The notes below the pieces were generated by a model that did not search any database, had not been told where the DNA came from, and was given only the letters and a program-made list of their open reading frames with translations. From NCBI GenBank assembly GCA_905221605.1, contig CAJNDS010001101.1, positions 487,001-551,000 on the forward strand: 64,000 nt of DNA. Reading direction: 5' to 3'. A program made the translations under genes and the position numbers. Below, piece after piece: positions 12,001 to 20,742 of this stretch. This stretch comes from Symbiodinium natans (lineage: Eukaryota > Sar > Dinophyceae > Suessiales > Symbiodiniaceae). Numbering within the stretch: the stretch's first letter is position 1; every line of letters starts with the position of its first letter.

Positions 12001-12435
12001 TTCAGACTCAAGTCTAGCAACGACTTCCTCGTGCTGCCTGTTAGCCCTTTCTTCAACATCTGCGATTTGTTGATCATGGGCTTCTTCAGCAGCTAGGCGG
12101 AACCTCTGGTGCCTGGACTCTGCTTCGTTCTCTAACTCAGTGAGGAGAAGTCTTGTTTGTTCAGGTGTTTCACCTATCGTGATGTTCTGCTGAAACTGTT
12201 GTCGGTACATGTGGATCTGCGGAGCTCCTAGTCCTACGAAAGGAGAAGGTGCGTTTGGCGCAAACACATTAGCTGCCGCTGCATTCTCTTCCAGCACTAG
12301 GCCACGGCCATCCGTAGACGGTGGCATAGCCAAAGTGCCTGAGAGGTCCATCTCCGCGGATTCTGCGTCTGTAAATCCGTCTGTACCGAGATCAGTTGCT
12401 ACCTCGGTGGGGACCAGCTCGGGGCTGTCACCCAT
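9004..12435 (-). CDS. Gag-protease polyprotein of the copia element (1143 aa)
   Basis: The ATG at 12435 is the first in a frame closed by TGA about 7 codons upstream. Residues about 85-260 are Glu/Gln/Arg-rich and heptad-like (coiled coil). About 270-390 is Ala/Pro/Gly-rich linker. About 400-610 is the capsid-like Gag domain (FPNPETYRAWKTATREAV, then a helical region with LLMFDQYF). Next is an RS-rich basic stretch with RSRSRTPSRSR. Two CCCH fingers at about 679 and 716 share CTRGDKC. About 1000 is the retropepsin active site FLADTGSEEDLIS. Retroviral-type nucleocapsids use CCHC knuckles; CCCH fingers are unusual and typical of RNA-binding host proteins. Gag packages RNA into particles and the protease cuts the polyprotein. 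Protease in the Gag frame rather than the Pol frame is noteworthy for copia. Confidence 0.93.
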   Translation of the reverse strand: MGDSPELVPTEVATDLGTDGFTDAESAEMDLSGTLAMPPSTDGRGLVLEENAAAANVFAPNAPSPFVGLGAPQIHMYRQQFQQNITIGETPEQTRLLLTELENEAESRHQRFRLAAEEAHDQQIADVEERANRQHEEVVARLESEIASQRYSFVARTQGLFSELQQQNQIINFQSEHFSDVGSQITRLRTTLVEEAEQNKRESINEIGEWFGREHDEAMKRYRSIALETEEQVRIQNMTLQDELSSMERALQLEQDRNLGINPSQQAQFPSATAPVAPAPSAGLSAPCAPQFSDPSVIPMNIRALFPNFSFGGVATTATPTGPQGPVSAPGTPTASANVPNLGSSSGGLNAGAPGLAAPTGTPGGPAATGADLIAQTQQALLEAAKLLKGDKSGEDDKPKVKEAETIRLPDFPNPETYRAWKTATREAVRAASDRPDEAFSWILEVYSKNADHEKLREPGKFLTLDTKILAALTKVAKGELSRQVLTFKETEAVQGRAVRGRQVLLMFDQYFKTNEEVGSLYSVEDLLKVTLHSDDLTTFLHNWESVIAGMSHVPEEMVLRDILLRQIRKSSRMKYDLEIYDRAKEGSASHSYAFLLKSIRDLLTRERMRKNRDRIAKSHGDKFGAPVVEGGRPTRPPSRSGRGRDRSAGSQSNSKSRSRSRTPSRSRIPSRSQSPKPVCYDFQKGKCTRGDKCKFSHKPRSQSPVRTAPKKKQVCTFWKKGKCTRGDKCRFLHREPSPTPSGGENAAPAPKGPDKPRSPSPAPTRRKPSRGRSKEKDRKAACCISLAAAASAGPEESEPQDGDEDYWEVDFKRGEAVRHHLKYRSTMYKPEVSCPVALERLKGKAKVIKTLPISPYIAKENWDWKEGRGGTGDRTPWTGKTVFKIKEQNKKVRFSDKPKVREIPFEGKGYKHSYKVRRYNTCYADAENCPKPDANDLQVAIRNARELKMLLARHEGGEKTDCHLECDEPDSLMCGMCKHVVESSEIACPGIATPLEFLADTGSEEDLISEADRAMYFGEEPVGNATRQVNLITANGNVKGDKSVRIDFPEFGKELEFYVLNSTPPVCSVGRRCMEDGYEFHWYPKRPPYFVAPNGQRLRCRMRGMVPVLGGGAMAAPSAKEEASGSLGRPVLSEGFQKTAAH
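9025..9031 (-). promoter_or_regulatory. Candidate -1 ribosomal frameshift slippery site (G GGT TTT)
   Basis: In the Gag frame the codons read GAG GGT TTT CAG, giving the X XXY YYZ heptamer GGGTTTT in the correct phase. Slipping back one base places the ribosome in the Pol frame (GGG TTT TCA...), which is open. The overlap of the two frames is only 70 bases (9073-9004: the Pol frame is closed upstream by TAA at 9076-9074, and Gag ends with TAG at 9006-9004), and the heptamer lies inside it. The GC-rich segment with GGCCGGCC just downstream could form the stimulating structure; I did not fold it. Confidence 0.7.
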
Positions 12436-12644
12436 GCACTGAGTCGAAACTCCAGGTCAGTGGTGCCGCAAGCTCCGGGGAGCCTACGGCTGATAACCTA
12501 TAGTTTGGGAAATCCACCAGTTGTTATCCGTTAAGCCATGAGCAGGGGCGCGCCTAACCTGTTTACTCAGAGGGCTTGAGCGTCACAGGTAAGTGCAACA
12601 TACATGGAAGCAAAAATGGAGGGAATGCACAGATATAAAATACA
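12436..12644 (-). promoter_or_regulatory. Leader / possible 5' LTR remnant of the copia element
   Basis: These 209 bases separate the Gag ATG from the telomere array. On the minus strand the sequence right after the array begins TGTATTTTATATC, with the TG expected at an LTR start and an AT-rich TATA-like box. Further down is TGGTGGATTTCCC (about 12518-12506), which starts with TGG as a tRNA primer-binding site would. If so the LTR would be only about 120 bp. The partner LTR is outside the window, so this is a guess. Confidence 0.3.
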
Positions 12645-12724
12645 AACCCTAAACCCTAAACCCTAAACCCTAAACCCTAAACCCTAAACCCTAAACCCTA
12701 AACCCTAAACCCTAAACCCTAAAC
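12644..12724 (+). repeat. Interstitial telomere array, CCCTAAA x11
   Basis: Perfect heptamers run directly up to the copia leader. C-rich strand on plus. The retroelement lies immediately against it. Confidence 0.97.
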
Positions 12725-14120
12725 TCCAAAGCGAAGCTCGGACCCGAGCGAACGTCTAAGCCTTCTGCCTCGTTTGGGTGCACTTGGAAGCCCTTCTGAC
12801 TTAGTACGGTTAGTAAGATGAGTTATGGGGATTATAAGAGGGGTTCTAGGGGATACTAAGTAGACTTCGTAAGTCAAAGGAGCTTCCCAGTAGGGTTTTA
12901 GCTTTAGGGTTTAGGGGGGGTGGGGGTGGCGCCGCCTAAGCTTCCAGTTTTGGAGGATCCGCCTCCAATATACAGCCATGTCGCGGCTGAAGCCCTAAAC
13001 CCTAAACCCTAAACCCTAAACCCTAAACCCTAAACCCTTAGGGCTAAAGCCTAAACCCTGAACCCCTCCTACTTCGAAGGTGCCACCCATGCAGCTTTCG
13101 GGCCCCGGTCGAGATTTGAACTCCGTCCGACCCCTAAACCCTAAACCCTAAACCCCCTAAACCCCTAAACCCCTAAACCCCTAAACCCCTAAACCCCTAA
13201 AGCCCTAAACCCTAAGCCCTAAACCCTAAACCCTTGGTATGGGCTCTTGAACAGGGACCCCGCAGATGCCCCTTATATACTACCCTGTACGAACCAAGGG
13301 CCCATACATCAGAACCCTTCAAAGAGTGTGAGGCACCATATTTCGGGAACATGAAACGACCCTCTGATAGACCCCAAATCCTCCCACCCTAAGCCCTGAA
13401 ACCCGAAAACACTAAACCACAAATCTCATGGGACTCTACGGACCCTTTCTAAAGATCCTCTAAGGAAATAGAAGGGCCAGACTTGGAGTGTATTCATGGA
13501 ACCTCGTATAAGGGGTACATCCTTAAAGGTTCGAGTATGACTCCCTAAACCCTGAACCTTCCCATCCACAACCCTGAACCCTAAAAAACCAAACCGTAAA
13601 GGAAAGCCATGCCTCGCCAGCTGGGGCGGCATCAGGAGCTCCGGCTACCTTCGGGGTAGACGGGGGCTTGGTTTCAGCGCCAAGGAGGTTCAGGGCGGTT
13701 CAGCGTTTAGGGTTGGTAAGGGCAGCTAGGGTATATCTAAGGTTCCAAGTATCTTAATCTGGGACCCTCGTTCTAAAACAACCCTTAGATATACTATATG
13801 CCATGATATAAAGGTAAGTGACCATGCGAAGGGTCTGGCGTATGTAGGGTTGAGTGTCAAGAGTTTCGGGTCTATAGGGTTTAGGGCGAAAAAGGGTTAC
13901 ATAGGCGTTGTAGAGTTTGAGAGTCAGTTGGCAGGGCTAGGGGTTTGGGGTTTGGGGTTTAGGGTTCAGCATCTCTGGTCCAAGAATTCACTAAGGGTGT
14001 TTGGCATTTCCCCACGTGTTTGGCATCACCCCTCCCTCCCAGAATCCCTTTTCATCCGAAATATATATATTCTCTTTTTTTACCTAACCTATTTGTTTAT
14101 CACCAATCATTTTTTCCCCC
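12725..14120. other. Non-coding telomere-rich spacer with array and 8-mer variant
   Basis: Contains CCCTAAA x6 at 12993-13037 and a block at 13133-13233 that mixes CCCTAAA with the eight-base variant CCCCTAAA. Short TTTAGGG pieces occur near 12890-12915 and 13935-13965. The rest is unique AT/GC-balanced DNA. A TAGTTACATGGTCCC-like foldback arm may lie near 13233-13330. No gene is recognised. Confidence 0.7.
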
Positions 14121-14620
14121 AAGAGCTACCAAAAGGCTGTAAAAACTACCAAAAGGCTTCAAAAAGCTTCCCAAAAAGGCGGAAACACAGGATTTGCCAG
14201 ACCCGCAGTTAAAAATGCGATTTTTTAGTATTGAAATCGATGGTTTTGGGCGCCCCTCTATTTTACTCCCAAATCCGCCAATAAAAGCCCGAGAAGACCC
14301 CAAGAGCTGCCAAAAGGCTTCAAAAAGCCTCCCAAAAAGGCGGACACACAGGATTTGCCAGACCCGCAGTTAAAAATGCGACTTTTTAGTATTGAAATCG
14401 ATGGTTTTGGGCGCCCCTCTATTTTACTCCCAAATCCGCCAATAAAAGCCCGAGAAGACCCCAAGAGCTGCCAAAAGGCTTTAAAAGCCATCAAAAGGCT
14501 TCAAAAAGCCCCCCAAAACGCCGGACACCCAGGATTTGCCAGACCCACAATTAAAAATGCGTTCTGTAGTACTGAAATCGATGGTTTTGGACACCCCTCC
14601 ATTTTTCCCCCCCAAAAGGC
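14121..14620. repeat. Tandem repeat, three units of about 165 bp
   Basis: Each unit starts near AGAGCTRCCAAAAGGCTT, contains GGATTTGCCAGACCC, AAAAATGCG and GAAATCGATGGTTTTGG and ends with the CCGCCAATAAAAGCCCGAG region. Units begin at about 14121, 14300 and 14462, and the third is the most diverged. No convincing coding sequence is seen. Confidence 0.85.
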
Positions 14621-14626
14621 CGGAAG

Positions 14627-14863
14627 ACTAAATTACGAAGCCGGGCTTCACCCGGAATACTAAATTATGAAGCCGGGCTTCCCCCAAATACTAAATTACG
14701 AAGCCGGGCTTCCCCCGAATACTAAATTACGAAGCCGGGCTTCCCCCGAATACTGAATTACGAAGCCGGGCTTCCCCGAATACTAAATTACGAAGCCGGG
14801 CTTCCCCCGGAACACTAAATTACGAAGCCGGGCTTCCCCCGAATACTAAATTACGAAGCCGGG
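14627..14863. repeat. Tandem repeat of about 30 bp x8 with hairpin core
   Basis: The unit is ACTAAATTACGAAGCCGGG followed by CTTCCCCCGAAT. Eight copies with few changes. GAAGCC and GGCTTC around one central G make a 6-bp hairpin in each unit. Confidence 0.93.
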
Positions 14864-14944
14864 ACGCGCGTGACGCGCGTGACGCGCGTGACGCGCGCGA
14901 CGCGCGTGACGCGCGTGACGTGCGTGACGCGCGTGACGCGCGTG
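14864..14944. repeat. GC-rich 9-bp satellite ACGCGCGTG x9
   Basis: Nine units with two single-base variants, ACGCGCGCG and ACGTGCGTG. It is CpG-dense and self-complementary (ACGCGCGT), so it is prone to Z-DNA or hairpins. It joins the 30-bp repeat directly on one side and the ATCCTAA array on the other. Confidence 0.95.
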
Positions 14945-15140
14945 ATCCTAAATCCTAAATCCTAAATCCTAAACCCTAAATCCTAAATCCTAAATCCTAA
15001 ATCCTAAATCCTAAATCCTAAATCCTAAATCCTAAATCCTAAATCCTAAATCCTAAATCCTAAATCCTAAATCCTAAATCCTAAATCCTAATCCTAAACC
15101 CTAAACCCTAAATCCTAAATCCTAAATCCTAAATCCTAAA
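14945..15140 (+). repeat. Variant telomere-like array ATCCTAA x about 28
   Basis: The heptamer has one base changed from CCCTAAA (CCTAAAT phase). Only a few canonical CCCTAAA units are mixed in near 14976 and 15095-15108. The homogeneity suggests amplification as a satellite rather than decay of a telomere. Confidence 0.95.
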
Positions 15141-15187
15141 CGACCAAACCGGGACCACGACCCCATTAAGGTTTAAATAGGTAGAGA

Positions 15188-15237
15188 GGGTTTAGGGTTT
15201 AGGGTTTAGGGTTTAGGGTTTAGGGTTTAGGGTTTAG
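15188..15237 (-). repeat. Telomere array, TTTAGGG x7
   Basis: It lies in the opposite orientation to the arrays just before it. Confidence 0.95.
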
Positions 15238-16545
15238 GTCAGGGAGCAGGATGTAGGGGCACCTGCATTTTAGGGCTTGCGGGGGCCAGACTATGGGCAT
15301 CAAGGCTGCGGCTGGGATTAGGGTTTAGGGGTTTTCGGGTTTTAGGGTTTAGGGTTTAGGGTTTTGTTGCATGGCCATCAGTTGGCCAAGGCCCTAAACC
15401 CTTCAAAATTCAGGGAAGAACGGCGGCAGGGGCAATGAAAGCTGCAGGCCACAAGCCCAAGAGCATTCACAAGACACAGCCCAAAAGACTCCTCAACGCC
15501 ATGATTTCATGCGCCTTTTTTTGTTTGTTTGCCTTTTTTTTTTTGAGGGGGGGGGGGGGGGGGGGGGAGGCTTGAGGATTTTTGGGTCTGCAGGATATTC
15601 CAGGGCGTGATTTCGGCAGGGGCATTTTCGGGCTTATAGTGTTCACAGCGTGCAGATGCCCTCCCCCCCCGGATAGTAGGTAACCTAAGGTTCTTAGGGT
15701 GGTTACGTGGTCCCCTATGGAATCTACCCTGATACACATACTTCAGAACCCTTCCAGGACGGTAAGGGACTTTATTCTGGGACCACGCCTCTTCCCTTAG
15801 GCTCCCAAAAACCTAAACCCAGAACCCTAAACCCTAGACGCTAAACCCTAAACCCCATGAACCCGATTGAGGGACCATTAAGTAGCGGTCAATCTCGCTA
15901 TGCTGTTGCCCTAAACCCGGAACCCTGAAGGCTCAACCCTAAACCCTAAACCCTAAGTTACATACTCTCTAAACCCTAAAGCCGAAACCCTTTGGGAAGA
16001 CGAAGTGCCAGGATTAGATGCCAAGGGCCTGAACTACAGCCAACCAGTTAGGGTTCAGGGTTCAGGGTTCAAGGGTTCAGGGTTTAGGGTGTAGGGCGTA
16101 GGGTTTATGAAGTTTAGGTGTAGGGTTTAGGAAGTTTAGGGTTTCGGGTTTAGGGTTTAGGGTGTATCTGAAATCTGGTGAGATAACCTTAATTAGAATA
16201 ATTTTTCCCTAAATCGCGCTAATTATCGGGGGGAACCTGGGTGGGGGGGGGGGGGGGGGGGGGCAGCCCTAAGGCTCTAAGGACTCTTCTTTCAGGGTTC
16301 AGGGTTTAGGGTTTGGGGTTTAGGGTTTAGGGTTTGGGGTTTAGGGTTTTTTTTTGGGCGTAAAGGCCCTCTTAAACAAGGCGTTTTGTGCCTTAGGGTA
16401 AGCCGGTAAGCCCTATACTCTAAACCCCAAATCCTGAAGGATGTTGAGGGTTCTTAGGATGCTTAAGGCAGGCTGCAGAATGGGTGTCCTTGCGTACTCT
16501 AGATCGATCCGTAAACAGCGGAAGCTAAAACTTAGAACAACCCTC
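15238..16545. other. Non-coding spacer with short telomere pieces and G runs
   Basis: Holds TTTAGGG pieces at 15330-15364 and 16075-16165, CCCTAAA pieces at 15820-15860 and 15930-15955, a G run of 21 at 15547-15567 and a G run at 16243-16263. A half foldback (ggtggttacgtggtccc near 15697) is related to the elements at 31234 and 46251. No gene is recognised. Confidence 0.65.
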
Positions 16546-16649
16546 GCTTGGAGGTTCATTGTGCTGAGTAACCAATTATAACTGTACTTATGACCCACTT
16601 ATAAGCTTAAGTGGTTATAGGTACAGTAATAAGTACAGACCTCCAAGCA
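16546..16649. repeat. Foldback element, family 1 (diverged copy)
   Basis: Arms CGCTTGGAGGTTCA...AACCAATTATAACTG and the matching reverse complement ending ACCTCCAAGC. It abuts the K/E-rich exon-like block at 16655. Confidence 0.7.
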
Positions 16650-16654
16650 AGACA

Positions 16655-19600
16655 ATGACCTGCCTGCTCGGTCTTCAGCTCGGCCTTTTTCTCTGCTTTG
16701 TCGTCAGGCTTCTTCGCAACTTTGTTCTCGCCCTTCTTCTCCACTGCTTTGTTGCCGGACTTCTTCTCCGTTTTGCTGTCAGGCTTCTTCTCCGCTTTGT
16801 TCTCAACCTCTGGTATGTCTTTCGCTGGACTCAGGCAAAGAGGGAGTCAGAGACAGAGAGAAGGAATAAAGAGAGAAAGAGAGGACAGAGAAAGAGAGAG
16901 AGAGAGAGAGAAAGAGAAAAAAAACGAGACCTAAACCCTAAACCCTAAACCCTCCAACAACAAAACAGAAAGATTAAACTGGCGCAATGTAGAAGGTTCA
17001 GGGCCTTCAGAGATTAGTCAGCTTAAGATGCCGAGTTCATCGCATTGTCTACACGATGGGCCGTCCTGATCCATCCCTGCTGCGATTCGTGTTTTTAGGG
17101 TTTAGGGTTTAGGGTTTAGGGAGTTTAGGGTTCAGGGTAGAGGCTGTGAGGTTTAACGCAGAGCTTGCCAGCAGTTCCGCTACCCCCGGCTACAACTGCG
17201 CAGGGCACCTAGAGATGTCTAAACCCTAAACCCTAAACCCTAAACCCTCAACCCTAAACCCTAAACCCCAAACCCTAAACCCTGAACCCTAAACCTTAAA
17301 CCTTGCAAACATGCCTAAGCGCTAAGTCCTACCGCAGAACATCGCGGGCTCGACGTAGCGGTATCGATCTAGCCCTTTCGCTCCTAGTACTGTTCGCACT
17401 GTTATTTAGCCGGTTCTCTAAATTCGGGTCCCTTCTTGGGTACCAATAGGGGGGGGCGCCTTTTTGTAAGGAACCCCCAAAAGGACCCTCTTTTTGTGAG
17501 AAGCCACCATTTCGATTTTCACTGCGGGGTTGCTGCTAAAACCACCATTCTGACCATCTTGGCTATTCAATCCCCCCCCCCCACCCCGACAAAAAAAAAC
17601 CTACAGTAAGTTCAGGGACCCTAGTGAAGCTGAAGATGGGTTCTGGGTTTAGGGTTTGGGGCTTAAGGGTTCAGGATTAAGGGTTTAGGGGCCCTACAGT
17701 TTCAGTTGAGCAGCCGGAACACTAGGCTAGACTTATGACATATACTAGCTGGTTCTTGAACCCTATGAAGGTACCTGCATTTGGTGGTTTCTCCAACTTA
17801 TGGGTCTTTATTATAAGGCGGCCCCTAATATCTAGGGTCAATAAGGGGACCATCGTTTTGAGAAATGGCCATAGAAATGACCATAGAATCCTCTTGCCTC
17901 TGTTCCCAACAGAGGAGAACATGAAGCCCGCCTAGTGCCTTAAGCATTCAACACTTGGAGGGGCCATACAGTTGCCTACTTCCCCGTGTGCAGAAGTCTT
18001 TTCCTCTCCAAAAACCAAAGAGGACAAAGGTCAAACCTTATCACTCCCACAGAAGAAGGACTGAAAGAAGAAGCTCATGGGTTGGCCAAGAACGTAAGCG
18101 GGACAAACAACCAAACCCCCGACCTTATGCCCTAAACCCTCTACCCTAAACCCTGAAACCCCCAACCCAAAAATCTCTAAATCCTACATCCCAAACCCTA
18201 AACCCTAAACCCTAAACCCTAAACCCTAAACCCTTAAACCCAAAACCCCTGTGGACCAGGCAGGAACGAAAGGTTGCCACTTGGGCCTTGTCGATCTTCT
18301 TCTCGGCCTTCTTCTCGGCTTTGCTGTCCACCTTACAGTACTTGAAGGTTCATGGTACTTACAATGGGGATAACCCCTATAAGGCCCTTTAGGGGTATTA
18401 TAAGTAGGGTTATAAGTACAGTTATAATTGGTTAGTAATTAATTATCATGAACCTTCAAGTAGACTCCAGTTATGCTTGCGGGTTTAGGGTGTAGGGTAA
18501 CAGTAAGCTCCAGAAGTGGAACATGCTTTGCGGATGACTAGAGCTGGGACTCCCTTTAGTACGACCCCTTCACTAACATGTAAAACCGCATAAAAACCCG
18601 ACACCACGTAACGCCCCCGAAAGCAAAGCCTCAAACGCTAAACCCTAGACCCTAAACCCTAACCCCCAAACCAGAACCCCCCCGCTGCCCCTAGCAGATT
18701 AAAAACAAAAAAAAGGTCTGCCGGGCGTTTTAGGGTTTTAGGGTTTTAGGGTTTAGGGTTTATTGTTTAGGGTGCCTTCTTCCCGACTTTGGTCTCCACT
18801 TTCTTCTCCACCGTCTTCTCCACCTCGCGGCAATCTTTAGGGGTTTAGGGTTCAGGGTTCAGGGTTTAGGGTTCAAAGGTCAACTAACGGTTTCTCAAAG
18901 GCCCTGGTCCTTCAAGATTTCGGACTTAGGGTTTCAGGATGCGGTTGAGGGCTGAGGGTCGAGGATTTAGGGTTTAGGGTTTCGGGTTTAGCGTTTAGGG
19001 AAGGCGTGGGCCGTCATGGTGTGCTCGGCATAGACTTGCCGCACCCATTGCCGCGAGTCCACCGTAGCTGGGCACTGGGTAGCTCTCTACATTAGGGTCC
19101 CCCTCTTGGGCCCCCCCCAAAGACACATGGAGATTCATGATATTTAGGGTTTACGGTTCAGGGTTTAGGTTTAGGGCTCAGCGTTTCGGGGTTAGGGTGT
19201 AGGGCTTAGGGTTTAGGGTGTAGGGTTTGCCTACTAATAACTGTACTTCTAGCCCAATTATTACCAGGGGCTTATATAAGTAGGTTAGAAGTAGATGTAC
19301 AACTGGGTTATAAGTACCATGAACCTCCACTTGAAGGTTCATGGTACTTACTAACCCATTATAACTGGGCTTATAACCCTACTTATAATTGGGATAACCC
19401 CTATGAGGCCCTTTAGGGGTATTATAAGTAGGGTTATAAGTACAGTTATAATTGGTTAGTAAGTACCATGAACCTTCAGGCAAGCACTCCAGGTCAAAGG
19501 TGTCGTTGGTGCTGGCCGACAGAAGGGCGTCCCAGCGGCTGAGACATTCATGACGTGAGCTTCTGAGGCTCAGGGGTCCAAGGCTATAAGCGTGTTAGGT

Positions 19601-20742
19601 TTTGAGTTAGGGTTTAGGGTTTAGGGTTTAGGGTTTAGGGTTTAGGGTTTAGGGTTTAGGGTTTAGGGTTTAGGGTTTAGGGTTTAGGGTTTAGGGTTTC
19701 GGGTTTAGGGTTTAGGGTTTAGGGTTTTTGAGGGTTTTTGAGGGTTTTTGAGGGTTTTTGAGGCTTCAGGGCTTGAGGGTTTTACGGCTTCACGGGCTTA
19801 ATTCGGGTTCTGAGGGTCCAGGGCTTAGGCGCTAGAACCCCAGAGGCCTAAGACCGCCCTGAAACGGGAATACCCATGAAAAACCTGGAAATCCTCAGCC
19901 ATGAGCCCTAAACCCTAAACCCTAAACCCTAAACCCTAAACCCTAAACCCTAAACCCTAAACCCTAAACCCTAAACCCTAATCCTCAGCCATGCAAAGCC
20001 CCACCTTTGTCTCCACTTTGATCTCCACCCCCTTCTCGACCTTCTTCTCCACCTTCTTCACCTTGGTCTCCAGCAACCATATTCTCTAAGGGCTTACAAC
20101 CCTAAGCCCTAAAGCCCCTTACACCCCAAGAGTTGCTGACACAACGGAACCCCGAATCCAAAAAAGGCCAGGGTTTCGGGTCTCGGATTTAGGGTTTGGG
20201 GGGGCGGGGGGGGGGGGGTACCACTGAGGCTACCAAGCGACTTTGGTCTCCACCTTCTTCACCTTGGTTTCGACCTCCCAAGGACTGAGGGCGGGTACAG
20301 TAGTAGGTTTCTTGGGGTAGGGGTTTAGGATTTAGGGTCTGGGATTTGGTGTTAGGGTTTAGGGTTTAATTAAGAGCCTAAGGGTTCCTTCGTATGGTCC
20401 CTTCCTTCTTGAACGGGTTCTGACGTATGAGCCCTTAAGTTTCATAGGGTGTTGTAAGGGCTCCCCAATGAAGGGCCCATACTGATGGACCATGTAAGTA
20501 CCCTACGACTAAAGGCTCTGGGGTTTCCAACCGCACTACAAAAACGCCTCCAAGCCCTACCACAACCCCATGAAACCCTACAAGCCTTCTAGCCCAAGAA
20601 GTCTGAAACCCTAAACGACTAATGGGTTCAGGGTTCAGGGTTTGTGCGACACCTTCTTCTCCAGGTTGGCATCTGCCTTTTTGTCCCCTTTGGGGTCCGC
20701 CTTCTTGTCTGCCTTCTTCTGCACCTTGCGGCTTGACATAAA
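16655..20742 (-). CDS. Candidate intron-rich gene for a K/E-rich protein, six exon-like blocks
   Basis: In 5'->3' minus order the blocks are 20742-20645, 20282-20228, 20079-20004, 18832-18776, 18330-18284 and 16816-16655. All six read on the minus strand as Lys/Glu/Val/Ala-rich peptides: KVQKKADKKADPKGDKKAD, EVETKVKKVETKVA, ETKVKKVEKKVEKGVEIK, EVEKTVEKKVETKVGKK, KVDSKAEKKAEKKIDK and EKKPDSKTEKKSGNK. The shared composition and constant orientation suggest exons of one gene or dispersed copies of one repeat. The first block could start at ATG 20742 (MSSRKVQ). The gaps are telomere arrays and foldbacks, as if these were introns. Splice borders were not defined, and dinoflagellate donors are often non-GT. 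The protein type is not recognised; lysine-rich chromatin proteins are one possibility. Confidence 0.35.
16862..16925. repeat. Purine-rich GA microsatellite
   Basis: Imperfect (GA)n/(GAAA)n tract followed by A8 and then CCCTAAA x3. Confidence 0.9.
16930..18180. other. Non-coding spacer with telomere pieces
   Basis: TTTAGGG x4 near 17095-17120 and CCCTAAA with variants at 17219-17300. A unique stretch of about 120 bases (17330-17450) has no telomere repeats and no recognised RNA or protein signature. C runs occur at 17571-17585. Nothing else can be supported. Confidence 0.6.
18192..18250 (+). repeat. Telomere array, CCCTAAA x7
   Basis: Perfect units between 18192 and 18235, then degenerate AAACCC. 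It precedes the K/E exon-like block at 18284. Confidence 0.9.
18339..18463. repeat. Foldback element, family 1 (copy A)
   Basis: Terminal TACTTGAAGGTTCATG is mirrored by CATGAACCTTCAAGTA, with the internal palindrome TATAAGGCCCTTTAGGGG. The left end is 9 bases from the exon-like block 18284-18330. Confidence 0.9.
19229..19328. repeat. Foldback element, family 1 (degenerate copy)
   Basis: Arms ACTAATAACTGTACTT and AAGTACCATGAACCTCCA. It is joined head-to-tail to the intact copy that follows. Confidence 0.65.
19329..19481. repeat. Foldback element, family 1 (copy B, near full length)
   Basis: Arms CACTTGAAGGTTCATGGTAC and GTACCATGAACCTTCAGG around TATGAGGCCCTTTAGGGG. Almost identical to the copies at 29946 and 36779. 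No coding capacity, so it would be mobilised in trans. Ends 3 bases from an exon-like block. Confidence 0.93.
19485..19552 (-). other. Exon-like block
   Basis: Reads HECLSRWDALLSASTNDT then FDLECL on the minus strand, a natural-looking globular composition, and stops at the edge of the foldback copy B. No homolog recognised. Could be an exon of the K/E-rich candidate or of another gene. Confidence 0.35.
19607..19726 (-). repeat. Telomere array, TTTAGGG x17
   Basis: One of the longest arrays in the window, with a single TTTCGGG variant. It runs straight into a ten-base variant array. Confidence 0.97.
19722..19763. repeat. Ten-base variant array AGGGTTTTTG x4
   Basis: Four copies of AGGGTTTTTG join the TTTAGGG array without a gap, so a variant arose and was amplified at its edge. 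Confidence 0.93.
19891..19993 (+). repeat. Telomere array (CCCTAAA x10) flanked by a 13-bp direct repeat
   Basis: ATCCTCAGCCATG occurs exactly at 19891-19903 and 19981-19993, with the array between (19905-19980). This looks like a target-site duplication around an inserted telomere array. The right flank leads within 11 bases into the K/E-rich block 20004-20079. Confidence 0.95.

Larger units (their letters stand above)
1..12644 (-). mobile_element. Ty1/copia-class LTR retrotransposon, left end cut by window
   Basis: The domain order Gag, CCCH zinc fingers, aspartic protease, integrase, reverse transcriptase, RNase H is seen on the minus strand. Integrase before RT is the copia (Pseudoviridae-like) order. 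The element starts next to a telomere-repeat array at 12644 and runs off the window at base 1, so only one end is present and the LTR pair cannot be checked. More than 4100 codons are open across two frames, far longer than a usual copia element (about 1300-1500 codons). The excess is accessory domains after RNase H. The lack of stops across 9 kb argues for a young, possibly active copy. Confidence 0.9.

Noticed and set aside
13085-13130. Possible tRNA T-arm (GAGTTCAAATCTC on minus)
   Set aside because: No acceptor stem, A box or anticodon arm could be paired around it.
17330-17450. Possible rRNA fragment
   Set aside because: No recognisable conserved rRNA block was found. Left as unique sequence.
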